Shown here in pieces: positions 11,785-20,446 of a stretch of DNA of 64,000 nt. Where the stretch lies: the NCBI GenBank assembly GCA_050249955.1, contig JBFWPN010000010.1, positions 62,001 to 126,000 of the forward strand, given 5' to 3'. Made by a program: the position numbers and the translations under genes. Each line of letters starts with the position of its first letter. Position 1 is the first letter of the stretch. This DNA comes from CAVVIG01 sp050249955 (GTDB lineage: Bacteria > Acidobacteriota > Vicinamibacteria > Vicinamibacterales > CAVVIG01). Under the pieces are notes generated by a model, which made no database searches, was not told the origin of the DNA, and saw only the letters and a program-made list of their open reading frames with translations.

Positions 11785-13209
11785 CTATTCTGCACCGACT
11801 CCAAGCCGCTGGGGCAAGTCGGCGATCACATAGCTCATCACGGCGATCGCCGCGGCGGCACGGGACACATCGACCGGTGCAATCTTGTCCACCGTGTCGG
11901 CCGGCGTGTGATGGAGCAGGAAGTAGTCGCCCGTCCCCTCGTAGGAGAGCGCCGGGATGCCGGCTACGGCGACACTGGGACCGATGTCCGCCCCGCCCCC
12001 GCCGGGTGTCACGCGGGCGGCGTCGATGTTCGACAGCAGGGACGCAATGGCGCGCACGGTGTCACGTGCCTGCGGATTGGCGGTGACACCGAATGACACC
12101 GGGGTGAACAGGCCGCTGTCGGCCTCGAGCATCATCACCGTGTTCTTCAGTTCGGCGAGGTGCGCGTCCCGGTAGGCCCGTCCGCCGCGCCCGCCGTTCT
12201 CTTCGTTGGTCCAGAGCACGACCCGCAGCGTGCGCCGCGGTCGGAGGCCAAGCTGCTTGATGAGACGAAGCGCCTCCCACGTTGCCACAATCCCGCCGCC
12301 GTCGTCGCTGGCGCCGGCACCGATGTCCCAGCTGTCGATGTGCCCGCCGATCACCACGAACTCGTCCGGCTTCTCGCGCCCGCGAATCTCGCCGACGACG
12401 TTGGCCGACTGCACGTCGGGCTCGAAGTGGGCCTCCATCCGGAGGCGGATCACGATCCGCTCCCCGCGGTCGGCGAGCCGCTGCAGCCGGTCCGCGTCCT
12501 CGCTCGTGATCGCCGCGCCGGGAATCTTCGGGACGTTGGCTGCGTACGACAGGCCGCCCGTGTGTGGCAGCCGCAGTCCGGCCGGTCCAACCGAGCGCAC
12601 CAGGACGGCCAGTGCGCCGAACTGGGCGGCACGGGACGGTCCGTCGGAGCGGTACGGGCGCGTCTCGTCGTAGCTCGTGTACGGGACGTTGAAGACCACG
12701 ATCTTCCCGGCAACGCGGCCCTTCGCCGCTTCGAGCTCCTGGAAGCTGTTCACCACGATCGCCTCGGCCTCGATGCCGCCGACCGGCGTCCCCACGCTGT
12801 CACCGAGGCCGAGCATCACCATCTGGTGCGTGGCCGGCTGGACAATCTCCGCGCTCTCCCGGCCGCGCACCCATCGCGGCACCATGACCGGCTCGGCGCG
12901 CACGTTCTCCAGTCCGTCCTTCTTCATCTCGCCGAGGGCCCAGTCGATGGCCCGCGCCAGCTCGGGCGACCCGCTCAGGCGGTGACCGATCGAGTCGGTG
13001 AGGACCGCCAGCCGCCGCCAGGCGAACGTGTCGGCCATGGCCGCGCCGATGAGACGGCCGGCCGGTTCGCGGTAGGCGTCCAGCCACGCCGGCGACGTCG
13101 CAACCGCACTCGGTTGAGGGACGCGCTGGGCCGGTGTCTGGGCGCTCGCGGCCGGCGCGACCAGCAGGGCGGTGACAAGCAGGGCAGGGACGGACGGTCG
13201 GGACAGCAC
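11785..13209 (-). CDS. Exported M28 family zinc aminopeptidase/carboxypeptidase
   Basis: 474 residues with a Sec signal peptide (VPALLVTALLVAPAASAQ). A PA domain lies at about 140-260. The M28 catalytic domain (about 270-470) has two-zinc ligands His290 (GGHIDSWD), Asp302 (SDDGGG), Glu336/337 (TNEENGG), Asp364 (LEADSG) and His434 (LLHHTPADTVD). It resembles plasma glutamate carboxypeptidase-type enzymes that trim peptides in the periplasm. I chose GTG 13209 because GAGG lies six bases upstream and it places the signal peptide at the N-terminus; the frame extends to 13383. First gene of an operon with the DsbA fusion. Confidence 0.92.
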   Translation of the reverse strand: MLSRPSVPALLVTALLVAPAASAQTPAQRVPQPSAVATSPAWLDAYREPAGRLIGAAMADTFAWRRLAVLTDSIGHRLSGSPELARAIDWALGEMKKDGLENVRAEPVMVPRWVRGRESAEIVQPATHQMVMLGLGDSVGTPVGGIEAEAIVVNSFQELEAAKGRVAGKIVVFNVPYTSYDETRPYRSDGPSRAAQFGALAVLVRSVGPAGLRLPHTGGLSYAANVPKIPGAAITSEDADRLQRLADRGERIVIRLRMEAHFEPDVQSANVVGEIRGREKPDEFVVIGGHIDSWDIGAGASDDGGGIVATWEALRLIKQLGLRPRRTLRVVLWTNEENGGRGGRAYRDAHLAELKNTVMMLEADSGLFTPVSFGVTANPQARDTVRAIASLLSNIDAARVTPGGGGADIGPSVAVAGIPALSYEGTGDYFLLHHTPADTVDKIAPVDVSRAAAAIAVMSYVIADLPQRLGVGAE

Positions 13210-13273
13210 CGGCACCTCACGAGGACGGGAACGCGCGGCGTTCCGGGATTGAGACTTGCAGCCGTGAGGCTGC

Positions 13274-13639
13274 ATGAACGTCAAGGTCTTGCTTCCAACG
13301 CTGCTGGCGCTTGCGATTCCCGCGCACGGGGCCGAGCGGATCGGCATCCGGGTGTCGCCGTCGGTCGCCTTCGCCCCGGCCAACCTGTTCGTGCGGGCGG
13401 TCGTCGAACGCCGCCCCGAGAACCGCAGCCTCCTGATTGTCGCCGAGTCGGCCGCCTTCTACCGCAGCAGCGAGGTGTCGCTGGACGGCGACCGTGCACC
13501 CAGGGTGATGCTGCTGCAGTTCAAGAGCGTGCCTGGCGGCCTCTACGACGTCCGTGCCGTGGTCCGCGGGTCTGCGGGCGAGGAACTCGCATCCACCGAG
13601 GCCAGGGTCCAGGTGGTCGGCGACGAGACCGAGTTCTGA
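13274..13639 (+). CDS. Exported hypothetical protein
   Basis: 121 residues with a signal peptide (VKVLLPTLLALAIPAHGAE). The mature part is a predicted beta-rich single domain of about 100 residues (VSPSVAFAPANLFVRAVVE, VMLLQFKSVPGGLYDVRAVV), compatible with an Ig-like or transthyretin-like fold. No conserved catalytic residues are visible and I do not recognise the family by name. It is divergent from the M28 gene with about 64 bases between the starts and convergent with the ABC transporter gene. Confidence 0.75.
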   Translation: MNVKVLLPTLLALAIPAHGAERIGIRVSPSVAFAPANLFVRAVVERRPENRSLLIVAESAAFYRSSEVSLDGDRAPRVMLLQFKSVPGGLYDVRAVVRGSAGEELASTEARVQVVGDETEF

Positions 13640-13655
13640 CACGTCCGCTGCCCCG

Positions 13656-15575
13656 CTAGAGCGCCGAACTGCCGCGTCCTGCCGGTCGCGCCACCACGGG
13701 CTCGGGCTCCGGAGTGAAGTCCTCGCCCGGGTTGATGAAGCGATCGCGCTCGAAGCGGTACTGCTTGTCGTAGAGCTGCCGGTAGCGGCCGTTGGCCGCC
13801 AGCAGTTCGTCGTGCGTGCCGCGCTCCACGATCTCCCCGTGCTCGAGCACGAGTATCTGGTCGGCACTCTGGATTGTCGACAGCCGGTGCGCGATCACGA
13901 ACGTGGTCCGGCCCTGGCGCAGGGAGCGCAGGCCGTCCTGGATGAGCGCCTCGCTCTCGCTGTCCAGGCTCGACGTGGCCTCGTCCAGGATCAGCAGGCG
14001 CGGGTCGGCGAGGATGGCGCGGGCGATCGCCACCCGCTGCCGTTGTCCGCCCGACAGGCGCACGCCCCGTTCGCCGACCACCGTGTCGTAGCCCTGCTCG
14101 AAGGCCTGGATGAACTCGTCGCAGTGGGCAATCCGGCTCACCGCCACGATCTCGTCGCGCGTCGCATGCGGCCGGGCAAACGCAATGTTCTCGGCGATGG
14201 TTCCGTCGAACAGGAAGTTGTCCTGGAGCACCACGCCGAGGTACTCGCGGAAGTCCCGCAGCTTGACGCCCGCGAGGTCCTGCCCGTCCACCAGCACCCG
14301 CCCCTGCATCGGGCGGTTGAACGCCATGACGAGGCTGATCAGCGTGCTCTTGCCCGATCCGCTCGAGCCGACAAGCGCGGTCGTCGAACCGGCGGGGGCG
14401 AGGAACGACACCCCCTTCAGGACGGGCACCCCTGGGTTGTACTCGAAGGACACCGACTGGAATTCCACCTCACCCCGCAGGCGGGGTAGCCCCTGCTTGC
14501 TCGCGTCTTCCTGGTCCTCGGTGGCCATCTGCCGAATCTCGCGGATGCGATCGAGCCCGGCAAACGCTTCGGTCAGCTGGGTGCCGATGTTGGCCAGCTG
14601 CACCACCGGGAGCGTGATGAGCGCGGTGAACGTGAGGTACATCACGAAGTCGCCGATCGTCATCTGGCCGGCGCGGATGGCGTTCCCGCCGACGAGCATC
14701 ATGGAGATGCCGATGGCGCCCAGCACCACGGTCGAGAACGCCGACACGGCGGAGACGCCGGTCAGCGACCGCGCCACGTTGCGCAGCAGCCGATGCGCGC
14801 CCTTCGCGAAGACCAGCTCCTCCCGCTTCTCCGCGGTGTAGGCCTTGACGATGCGGACGCCGCCGAGCGTCTCGGCGAGCCGGCCGGTCACTTCACCGTT
14901 GATCTGGCCGCGCTCCCGGAACAGCGGACGCAGGCGCCTGAAGGCAGCGGCCATGCCGCCGCCGAACGCCCCGAGCACCAGGATGGTGACCGCCGTGAGC
15001 TGCCAGTTCAGGTAGAAGAGGACGATTAGCGCGATGACGGCCGTGAGGATCGAGCCGGTCAGCTGCACGAGCCCGGTGCCGACCAGGTTCCGGATCCCCT
15101 CGGCGTCGGTCATGATGCGCGAGATCAGCACGCCGGTCTTCGTCGAGTCGAAGTAGCGGACCGGCAGCCGCATCACGTGCGCCTCGACCTCCTTGCGCAT
15201 TTCCGTGATCGCGCGCTGTGCCGCCACGCCGAGTACCTGCGACAGCGAGAACGACGTGATCGACTCGACCAGTGTGGCCGCGCCGGCGGCCATCGCCAGG
15301 CGTGGCAGCAGGTCCCACTGGTTCTGCAGCACCACGTTGTCCATCAGGTACTTCGACGTCGTGGGCAGCACCAGCCCGGCCAGCCTGTTGATCACCATCA
15401 GGAACAGGCCGAGTCCCAGCCGGTGACGATGCTTCCAGATGAGGGCACGCGCTTCGTCCACCGCGCCCCTGCTGATCTTCTTGGGGGCGCCCGCCGGTTC
15501 GCCGGGCGTCGACCCTGGGGCAGGCTTCACGCCTCGGCTGCGCTCCGCGTTGCCCAGATGCTTGATGTTCAACAA
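13656..15575 (-). CDS. ABC exporter, fused permease and ATPase (MsbA-like)
   Basis: A 639-residue half-transporter. A six-helix membrane domain occupies about 45-340. The ATPase domain follows: Walker A GSSGSGKST near 400, signature LSGGQRQRVAIARA near 505, Walker B LLILDEATSSLDSE near 525 and the H-loop VIAHRLST. It probably works as a homodimer exporting lipid or drug substrates. The start is a TTG at 15575 next to a GAGGTGAG site; a second TTG follows directly. The N-terminal 40 residues are polar and variable. Monocistronic. Confidence 0.93.
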   Translation of the reverse strand: MLNIKHLGNAERSRGVKPAPGSTPGEPAGAPKKISRGAVDEARALIWKHRHRLGLGLFLMVINRLAGLVLPTTSKYLMDNVVLQNQWDLLPRLAMAAGAATLVESITSFSLSQVLGVAAQRAITEMRKEVEAHVMRLPVRYFDSTKTGVLISRIMTDAEGIRNLVGTGLVQLTGSILTAVIALIVLFYLNWQLTAVTILVLGAFGGGMAAAFRRLRPLFRERGQINGEVTGRLAETLGGVRIVKAYTAEKREELVFAKGAHRLLRNVARSLTGVSAVSAFSTVVLGAIGISMMLVGGNAIRAGQMTIGDFVMYLTFTALITLPVVQLANIGTQLTEAFAGLDRIREIRQMATEDQEDASKQGLPRLRGEVEFQSVSFEYNPGVPVLKGVSFLAPAGSTTALVGSSGSGKSTLISLVMAFNRPMQGRVLVDGQDLAGVKLRDFREYLGVVLQDNFLFDGTIAENIAFARPHATRDEIVAVSRIAHCDEFIQAFEQGYDTVVGERGVRLSGGQRQRVAIARAILADPRLLILDEATSSLDSESEALIQDGLRSLRQGRTTFVIAHRLSTIQSADQILVLEHGEIVERGTHDELLAANGRYRQLYDKQYRFERDRFINPGEDFTPEPEPVVARPAGRGSSAL

Positions 15576-15697
15576 CTCACCTCGAAACCTCTTACGACGC
15601 GGAACACCGTCCGCCGGTCCCTCGATTATGTCCTACGGCACGATGCCCCGCCGAGTGCGCCTGGGCGACCGCGTCGGACACGTGGCAGAATCCGCAG

Positions 15698-16198
15698 ATG
15701 CCCGCCAGTGCCCGTCCGCACGTGTTGCCTGCGCTCCTGACCGCCTTGCTCCTGTGGGTTGTGCCGTCGGCCTCGCATGCCCAGCCGGGCCGCTACCCGG
15801 CGGAAACTGCCGCCATCATGAAGGCAGACGCGGATTTCGCCGCTGCTGTTGCACAAGGAAACCGTGAGCGCTTCCTGTCCTTCATCGCGGAGTCGACCAC
15901 CTTCGGGGGTGGCACACCGGGCGAAGTGCATGGGCGCGACGCTGTGATGAAGGACTGGAACGACTTCTTCGTGCCGGACGGGCCGCGGCTCACCTGGACG
16001 CCGACGGCGGGCCAGGTGATCGGGGCCGGCGACGTGGGTTACACCACGGGCACCTCACTGCTACGTGGGAAGCGGCCGGACGGGACGACGGTGGAGCGTC
16101 GTGGCGAGTACCTCACCGTCTGGATGAAGCAGGAGGACGGCTCGTGGAGGGTCGTCTTCGACACCGGATCGACGCTGCCCGCCGCTGCCGTGCGGTAA
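15698..16198 (+). CDS. Exported DUF4440/SnoaL-like protein
   Basis: 166 residues. A signal peptide (PALLTALLLWVVPSASHAQ) is followed by a single NTF2-like alpha+beta barrel. ADADFAAAVAQGNRERFLSF is the opening helix, and GRDAVMKDWNDFF, GYTTGTSLL and EYLTVWMKQEDGSWRVVFDTG match the DUF4440 pattern. Family members range from ketosteroid-isomerase-like enzymes to ligand-binding proteins, and the substrate is unknown. Divergent from the ABC exporter; its stop is four bases from the convergent WYL gene. Confidence 0.88.
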   Translation: MPASARPHVLPALLTALLLWVVPSASHAQPGRYPAETAAIMKADADFAAAVAQGNRERFLSFIAESTTFGGGTPGEVHGRDAVMKDWNDFFVPDGPRLTWTPTAGQVIGAGDVGYTTGTSLLRGKRPDGTTVERRGEYLTVWMKQEDGSWRVVFDTGSTLPAAAVR

Positions 16199-16202
16199 CC
16201 GG

Positions 16203-17222
16203 TCACGCGTCGGGTGTGGCGCCAATCTCCCCATAGCGGGCGCGCGCCTGGTCGATCTGCGTGGCGATGTCGCGGATCAGCGACTCCGGCGCCCGTACGC
16301 GGGCGAAGGGACCGAAGCTGAGGATCCAGCTGCGGAGGGCGTGGTCGATGCACACCTGCAGCGTCAGCACCAGGCGCCCGTCCGCGGCCTCCTGCCAGGC
16401 CTGGGACTGGTGCCACTGGCGGGCGCGGACGTAGTCGGTCACCGCGGGCTCGAACTCGAGCGTCACCTGCTCTGGCGGCCCCGAGTGGACCCCCATCGAG
16501 TGCGGGAACGCCTCCTCGGGCATTTCGTCGAGCGGCGTGAAGCGCTCCTCGAGCAGCGAGATGTCGTCGATCCGTTCCACGGCGAACGTCCGCACCTCGT
16601 TGTATTCGGGTACATGGGCCAGGAGATACAGCCCGCCCTGCGCGTAGGCGAGCCTGTAGGGGTGCACCAGGTACGACTTGGTACGGCCGCTGGACCGCGA
16701 GTGGTAGGTGAGGGTGGCCTGCCGCTGGTGCAGGGTGCCCTCGAGCGCCCTGGCGATGATCTGCTGCTGACGGGCCTCGTCGTCGGGCCGCCGCCTGAGG
16801 GGATCGGGCTTGGAAGCGATGACGCGTGGGAGCTGATCGAGGAACTGCCGCATGTGCGGCGTCAGTGAGCCGGCGAGCTTGTCGAAGGCACTCTCGAGTT
16901 CATCGCGGAAGGGCGTGCCGGCGAGCGATTCCAGCAGCGTCCGGCTGAAGTAGAGCGCGCAGAGCTCCGAGAGCGTGAGGCCCGCGAACAGCCCTTTGAA
17001 CGCCTGGCCGTTGATGGTCCAGCGCGTCCGGCCGTCGTCCTGGGAGCGGTCGTCGTAGATGGGGAAGCCGGCCTCTTCGAGCGCCTGCAGGTCGCGGCGG
17101 ATCGTCCGGGTCGTGACGTCACAGAGCGTGGCGAGCGCGTCGATGGTGACCCCCGCCGCACGTGCCCGCTCGATCTCGCGCAGGATCGTCCATTGCCTGA
17201 TGACTTCGGCGTTGCGGGGCAC
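16203..17222 (-). CDS. WYL-domain transcriptional regulator (DeoR-type HTH)
   Basis: 339 residues. The N-terminal HTH (GVTIDALATLCDVTTRTIRR, then DLQALEEAGFPIYDD) is of the YafY/DeoR type. The WYL domain (about 165-240) contains the KSYLVHPYRLAYAQGGLYLLA core in place of a strict W-Y-L triplet, followed by the C-terminal WCX extension. WYL proteins bind nucleic acid or nucleotide ligands and often respond to DNA damage or phage. The target here is unknown, since the neighbours are mreB (39 bases upstream on the same strand) and a DUF4440 gene. The start is GTG. Confidence 0.9.
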   Translation of the reverse strand: MPRNAEVIRQWTILREIERARAAGVTIDALATLCDVTTRTIRRDLQALEEAGFPIYDDRSQDDGRTRWTINGQAFKGLFAGLTLSELCALYFSRTLLESLAGTPFRDELESAFDKLAGSLTPHMRQFLDQLPRVIASKPDPLRRRPDDEARQQQIIARALEGTLHQRQATLTYHSRSSGRTKSYLVHPYRLAYAQGGLYLLAHVPEYNEVRTFAVERIDDISLLEERFTPLDEMPEEAFPHSMGVHSGPPEQVTLEFEPAVTDYVRARQWHQSQAWQEAADGRLVLTLQVCIDHALRSWILSFGPFARVRAPESLIRDIATQIDQARARYGEIGATPDA

Positions 17223-17261
17223 ACTGCCGATTCTAGCAACTGGCGGGCGCGGGCCCCGCGG

Positions 17262-18284
17262 CTAGTCGAGCGACACCCGCCGCAGGAGCGGGAAGTCGGT
17301 CAGCATCTTGCCCGCACCCAGCACCACGGACGTGAGCGGCTCCTCGGCCATCTGCACGGGCAGACCCGTTTCGTCGCGCAGGCGCCGGTCGAGGTTCTTC
17401 AGCTGCGAACCGCCGCCGGTCAGGATGATGCCCCGGTCGAAGATGTCGGCGGACAGCTCGGGCGGAATCCGCTCCAGCGCGTCGTGCACGGCCTGGACGA
17501 TCGCACGGATCGGCTCGTTGATGGCGCGGCGGATCTCGGTGTCGTCCATCGTGATGGTGGTGGGCCGTCCCTGGGAGACGTGGCGTCCCTTTACTTCCAT
17601 GGTCAGCGGTTCATCCAGGACGGCTGCCGACCCGATCGCGATCTTGATCTGCTCCGCCGTCCGTTCCCCGATGAGGAGGCTGTGGGCCTTCCTGGCGTGG
17701 AGGATGATCGCCTCGTCCAGTTCGTTTCCTGCGATCCGGACCGATTTCCCGTAGACCACGCCGGCGAGCGAGATGACGGCAATGTCGGTGGTGCCGCCGC
17801 CGATGTCGACGACCATGTTGCCGGCCGCTTCGGTGATCGGCATGCCTGCGCCGATCGCAGCGGCCATCGACTCCTCGACCAGGTGTACCTCGGACGCCTT
17901 CGCCCGCATGGCGCTGTCCCGCACGGCCCGGCGCTCGACCTGCGTGATCTCGGACGGGACGCCGATCACCACGCGCGGCCGGAGCCAGCTGCTGCCGTGA
18001 TGGGCCTTGCGGATGAAGTGGGTGAGCATCTGCTCGGCCGCATCGAAGTCTGCGATGACCCCGTCCCGCATGGGCCGGATGGCGGTGATGTTCCCCGGCG
18101 TTCGCCCGAGCATCTCCTTGGCGTCGGCGCCGACGGCCTCGATACGGCCGTTCATGGTGTTCAGCGCCACGATCGAGGGTTCATTGACCACAATGCCGCG
18201 ACCCCGCGCATAGACGCAGGTGTTCGCGGTGCCGAGGTCGATGGCCAGATCCTGGGAGAAGCGGGAGAGCACGGCATTGAGCAT
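17262..18284 (-). CDS. mreB: Rod shape-determining protein MreB
   Basis: A 340-residue bacterial actin. Phosphate 1 loop is DLAIDLGTANTCVY, phosphate 2 is VVDIGGGTTDIAVISL and the adenosine motif is IILTGGGSQLKNLD. The N-terminal MLNAVLSRFSQ could serve as the membrane-anchoring helix. It organises lateral peptidoglycan synthesis. mreC and mreD, usually directly downstream, are absent; the WYL regulator follows instead. The start codon lies inside a 12-base palindrome (TGAGCATGCTCA, 18278-18289). Confidence 0.96.
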   Translation of the reverse strand: MLNAVLSRFSQDLAIDLGTANTCVYARGRGIVVNEPSIVALNTMNGRIEAVGADAKEMLGRTPGNITAIRPMRDGVIADFDAAEQMLTHFIRKAHHGSSWLRPRVVIGVPSEITQVERRAVRDSAMRAKASEVHLVEESMAAAIGAGMPITEAAGNMVVDIGGGTTDIAVISLAGVVYGKSVRIAGNELDEAIILHARKAHSLLIGERTAEQIKIAIGSAAVLDEPLTMEVKGRHVSQGRPTTITMDDTEIRRAINEPIRAIVQAVHDALERIPPELSADIFDRGIILTGGGSQLKNLDRRLRDETGLPVQMAEEPLTSVVLGAGKMLTDFPLLRRVSLD

Positions 18285-18351
18285 GCTCAGCCGGATTACA
18301 AACCTGATGCCGCAGAGAAAACAGGGCCTTACGCGGTTTCCCGCGGCGGGC

Positions 18352-18369
18352 GATTGCAGATCTGCAATC
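18352..18369. repeat. 18-base perfect palindrome between mreB and the TauE-type gene
   Basis: GATTGCAGA followed directly by TCTGCAATC is a perfect inverted repeat in the divergent promoter region. The ATTGCAG/CTGCAAT words also occur in heptamer repeat copy B, so this may be a degenerate member of that family or an operator. Confidence 0.6.
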
Positions 18370-18432
18370 CGATGACAGTTCTGCTGCCGGGGTGGGCTGT
18401 CGCCGCATCTCTTAGAGCACAATAGGGTTGAG

Positions 18433-19194
18433 GTGACAACGGTTCTACTGTTCGCGGTGGCGTTCGCCGGTGGGGCGCTGAATGCGGTGGCGGGCGGCGG
18501 CTCGTTCCTGACGCTGCCGACGCTGATCTATGTCGGTGTACCGCCGGTGTCGGCCAATGCCACGTCAACCTTTGCGATGTGGCCGGCCTCTGTCGCCAGC
18601 GCCTTGGCCTACCGGCAGGAGATCGCCCGTTCGAAGGCCTGGATGGTGCGGCTGGGGGCGGTCAGCCTGCTCGGCGGCCTGCTGGGTGGGCTGCTGCTGG
18701 TCCGGACCTCGGACGAGAGCTTCGTGCGGCTGCTGCCATGGCTGATGCTGGTGGCGGCCGCCACCTTCTCCTTCGGTGGGCGGCTGACCGCCTGGGCGCG
18801 CAGCCGCCGGTCTGCCCGGCCCGCGGCTGTGGCGGGCGTCCACCTGCCCATGTGGACCCTTCCGCTGCAACTGCTGATTGCCACGTACGGCGGTTACTTT
18901 GGCGGGGGCATGGGCATCATGATGCTGGCGGCCATGGCGGTGGCCGGCATGGACGACATGCACGAGATGAACGCGCTCAAGACGGTGCTGGCCATCGCCA
19001 TCAACGGCGTGGCGCTGGCCGCGTTCGTCGCGAGCGGATCCATTGCCTGGGCGCCAGGTGTCGTGATGGTGCTGGGCGGGATGTCGGGGGGGTACGTCGG
19101 CGCCTCCCTCGCACGCCGGGTCGCCGGCGTTGCCGTCCGGCGCATCGTCATCGCGGTGGCCTGGTCGATGAGCGTCTACTTCTTCCTGCGGTAG
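18433..19194 (+). CDS. TauE/SafE family membrane permease
   Basis: 253 residues with about eight hydrophobic helices. The two half-repeats open with the family's Gly-rich motifs: GGALNAVAGGGSFLTLPTL near the N-terminus and YGGYFGGGMGIMMLAAMA in the middle. Members export sulfite, sulfoacetate or other small organic anions; the substrate here cannot be told. The start is a GTG preceded by GGGTTGAG. Divergent from mreB, and its transcript ends at a very strong hairpin. Confidence 0.92.
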   Translation: MTTVLLFAVAFAGGALNAVAGGGSFLTLPTLIYVGVPPVSANATSTFAMWPASVASALAYRQEIARSKAWMVRLGAVSLLGGLLGGLLLVRTSDESFVRLLPWLMLVAAATFSFGGRLTAWARSRRSARPAAVAGVHLPMWTLPLQLLIATYGGYFGGGMGIMMLAAMAVAGMDDMHEMNALKTVLAIAINGVALAAFVASGSIAWAPGVVMVLGGMSGGYVGASLARRVAGVAVRRIVIAVAWSMSVYFFLR

Positions 19195-19199
19195 CCGGC

Positions 19200-19232
19200 G
19201 GAAGGAAGCGGGCCTGGCGCCCGCTTCCTTCC
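19200..19232. terminator. Bidirectional intrinsic terminator
   Basis: Fourteen-base perfect arms (GGAAGGAAGCGGGC at 19200-19213 and its complement at 19219-19232) with a five-base loop, sitting between the convergent TauE-type and BON genes. The A/G-rich and C/T-rich arm bases give a short pyrimidine run on either strand. Confidence 0.88.
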
Positions 19233-19240
19233 TGTTGTCG

Positions 19241-20347
19241 TCAACGCTTGGTGTCCGTCGTGTTGATGGTCGTGACGTCGTCGCGGCGCTGCGGGTCGCC
19301 CGTGCGGCCGATGGCGCCGTCCTCGCGTGCCCGAGCCTGCGTGTCGTCCTGCCGGTGCCCCTCGGCGCCCGACCGGTCGTGGTCCGACCCGAACCTGCCG
19401 CCCTTGCTGACCTTGATCTCGTTCCGCACGTCGCGGACGCCCGGGAGGTCTTCGATGATCTCCTCCGCGAGCCTGCGTGTGCGCCGCTCGTCGACCGTGC
19501 CGCCGAGGATCACTTCGCCGTTCTGGACGGAGACGTCGATCTCCGAGGCGTCGATGCGGGGGTCGGCGGTCAGGCACTCGTTCACGTCCTCGCGGATGCG
19601 GTCATCCGACCGGTGGTAATTCCGGGGTCCGCGTCCCGCGAACGTGCCGCCAGACGTCGCGCCGCTGAAGCCGCCGCCAGCCGAGTAGTTCGCACTGCTG
19701 GACCTGCCTGATCCGAAGTTGTCCCACCCTGAGGTCCCCGGCCCGAATCCGCCCTGGCTCCCGTAGCCCCGGTACGCTCCGTAGGGGCCAGGCGACCCGG
19801 ATGAGGTGCTGCCCGAGTCGTACGAACCGGCGCCGTAACCGCCGGCGAAGCCGGGGTTGGTCTGCCCGGCGGTGTAGTTGCTGCCGGAGTACTGCGAGTT
19901 GCCGGACCGCCTGCGGCTGTCCTCGTCGCCGTAGTCGCGCGACCCGCCCTGCCACCGGGTGTCGCGTTCGTAGCCCGGATCGAACCAGTCCCGACCGCGC
20001 GGGCTGTAGTTGCGCGCACCGGTCCAGTTCTCGCCGCGGCTGACGAAGTCGCGCTGGTCGCCGTACGCACCCGACCGCCCGGATTGCCAGCCCGGATCCG
20101 CCTGCGCCGGGCCGCCCCAGCCGTGTTCGCGGCGTGCGCGCTCGCTGTTCGCACCGTAGTCGCGCTCACCCTGCTGGCGCTCACGCTGCTCGTCCATGTC
20201 TCGCCGCCGTCGCGCGTCGTCGTCACCGAACCACGACCGGACCTCGTCAGCGCCTCGCGACACCATGCCGCGGTCCTGGTCTCCTCGATCGCCGCCACGT
20301 CCGTACTCGCGCTCGCGGTCCCAGTCGTACCGATCGCGATCAGCCAT
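19241..20347 (-). CDS. SWFGD-motif BON-domain protein
   Basis: 368 residues. The very polar N-terminus (ADRDRYDWDREREYGRGG) carries SWFGDDDARRRR, the motif found in SWFGD/BON stress proteins. A long low-complexity region rich in Gly, Ser, Tyr, Arg and Asp (about 60-235) is probably disordered. One BON domain (about 245-315; DDRIREDVNECLTADPRIDA...VILGGTVDERRTRRLAEEII) may bind phospholipid or membrane surfaces. A GAGGAGG site sits six bases before the ATG. No signal peptide is present, so it is cytoplasmic, unlike many BON proteins. Confidence 0.88.
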   Translation of the reverse strand: MADRDRYDWDREREYGRGGDRGDQDRGMVSRGADEVRSWFGDDDARRRRDMDEQRERQQGERDYGANSERARREHGWGGPAQADPGWQSGRSGAYGDQRDFVSRGENWTGARNYSPRGRDWFDPGYERDTRWQGGSRDYGDEDSRRRSGNSQYSGSNYTAGQTNPGFAGGYGAGSYDSGSTSSGSPGPYGAYRGYGSQGGFGPGTSGWDNFGSGRSSSANYSAGGGFSGATSGGTFAGRGPRNYHRSDDRIREDVNECLTADPRIDASEIDVSVQNGEVILGGTVDERRTRRLAEEIIEDLPGVRDVRNEIKVSKGGRFGSDHDRSGAEGHRQDDTQARAREDGAIGRTGDPQRRDDVTTINTTDTKR

Positions 20348-20446
20348 GCTCTGCCTCCTCAGGTGATGTGCTAGCCGGGATTGATCGAGCAAGCGCAGGG
20401 CCAAAAGCATCGAGGTGTTCGGTGGGGACACTTCTACAATGAGCTC

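Noticed and set aside
19480..20200. Gly/Ser/Tyr/Arg-rich frame regions considered as tandem repeats or a separate gene
   Set aside because: They are the low-complexity linker of the BON protein in the same frame; other-frame translations are Arg/Ala-rich shadows.
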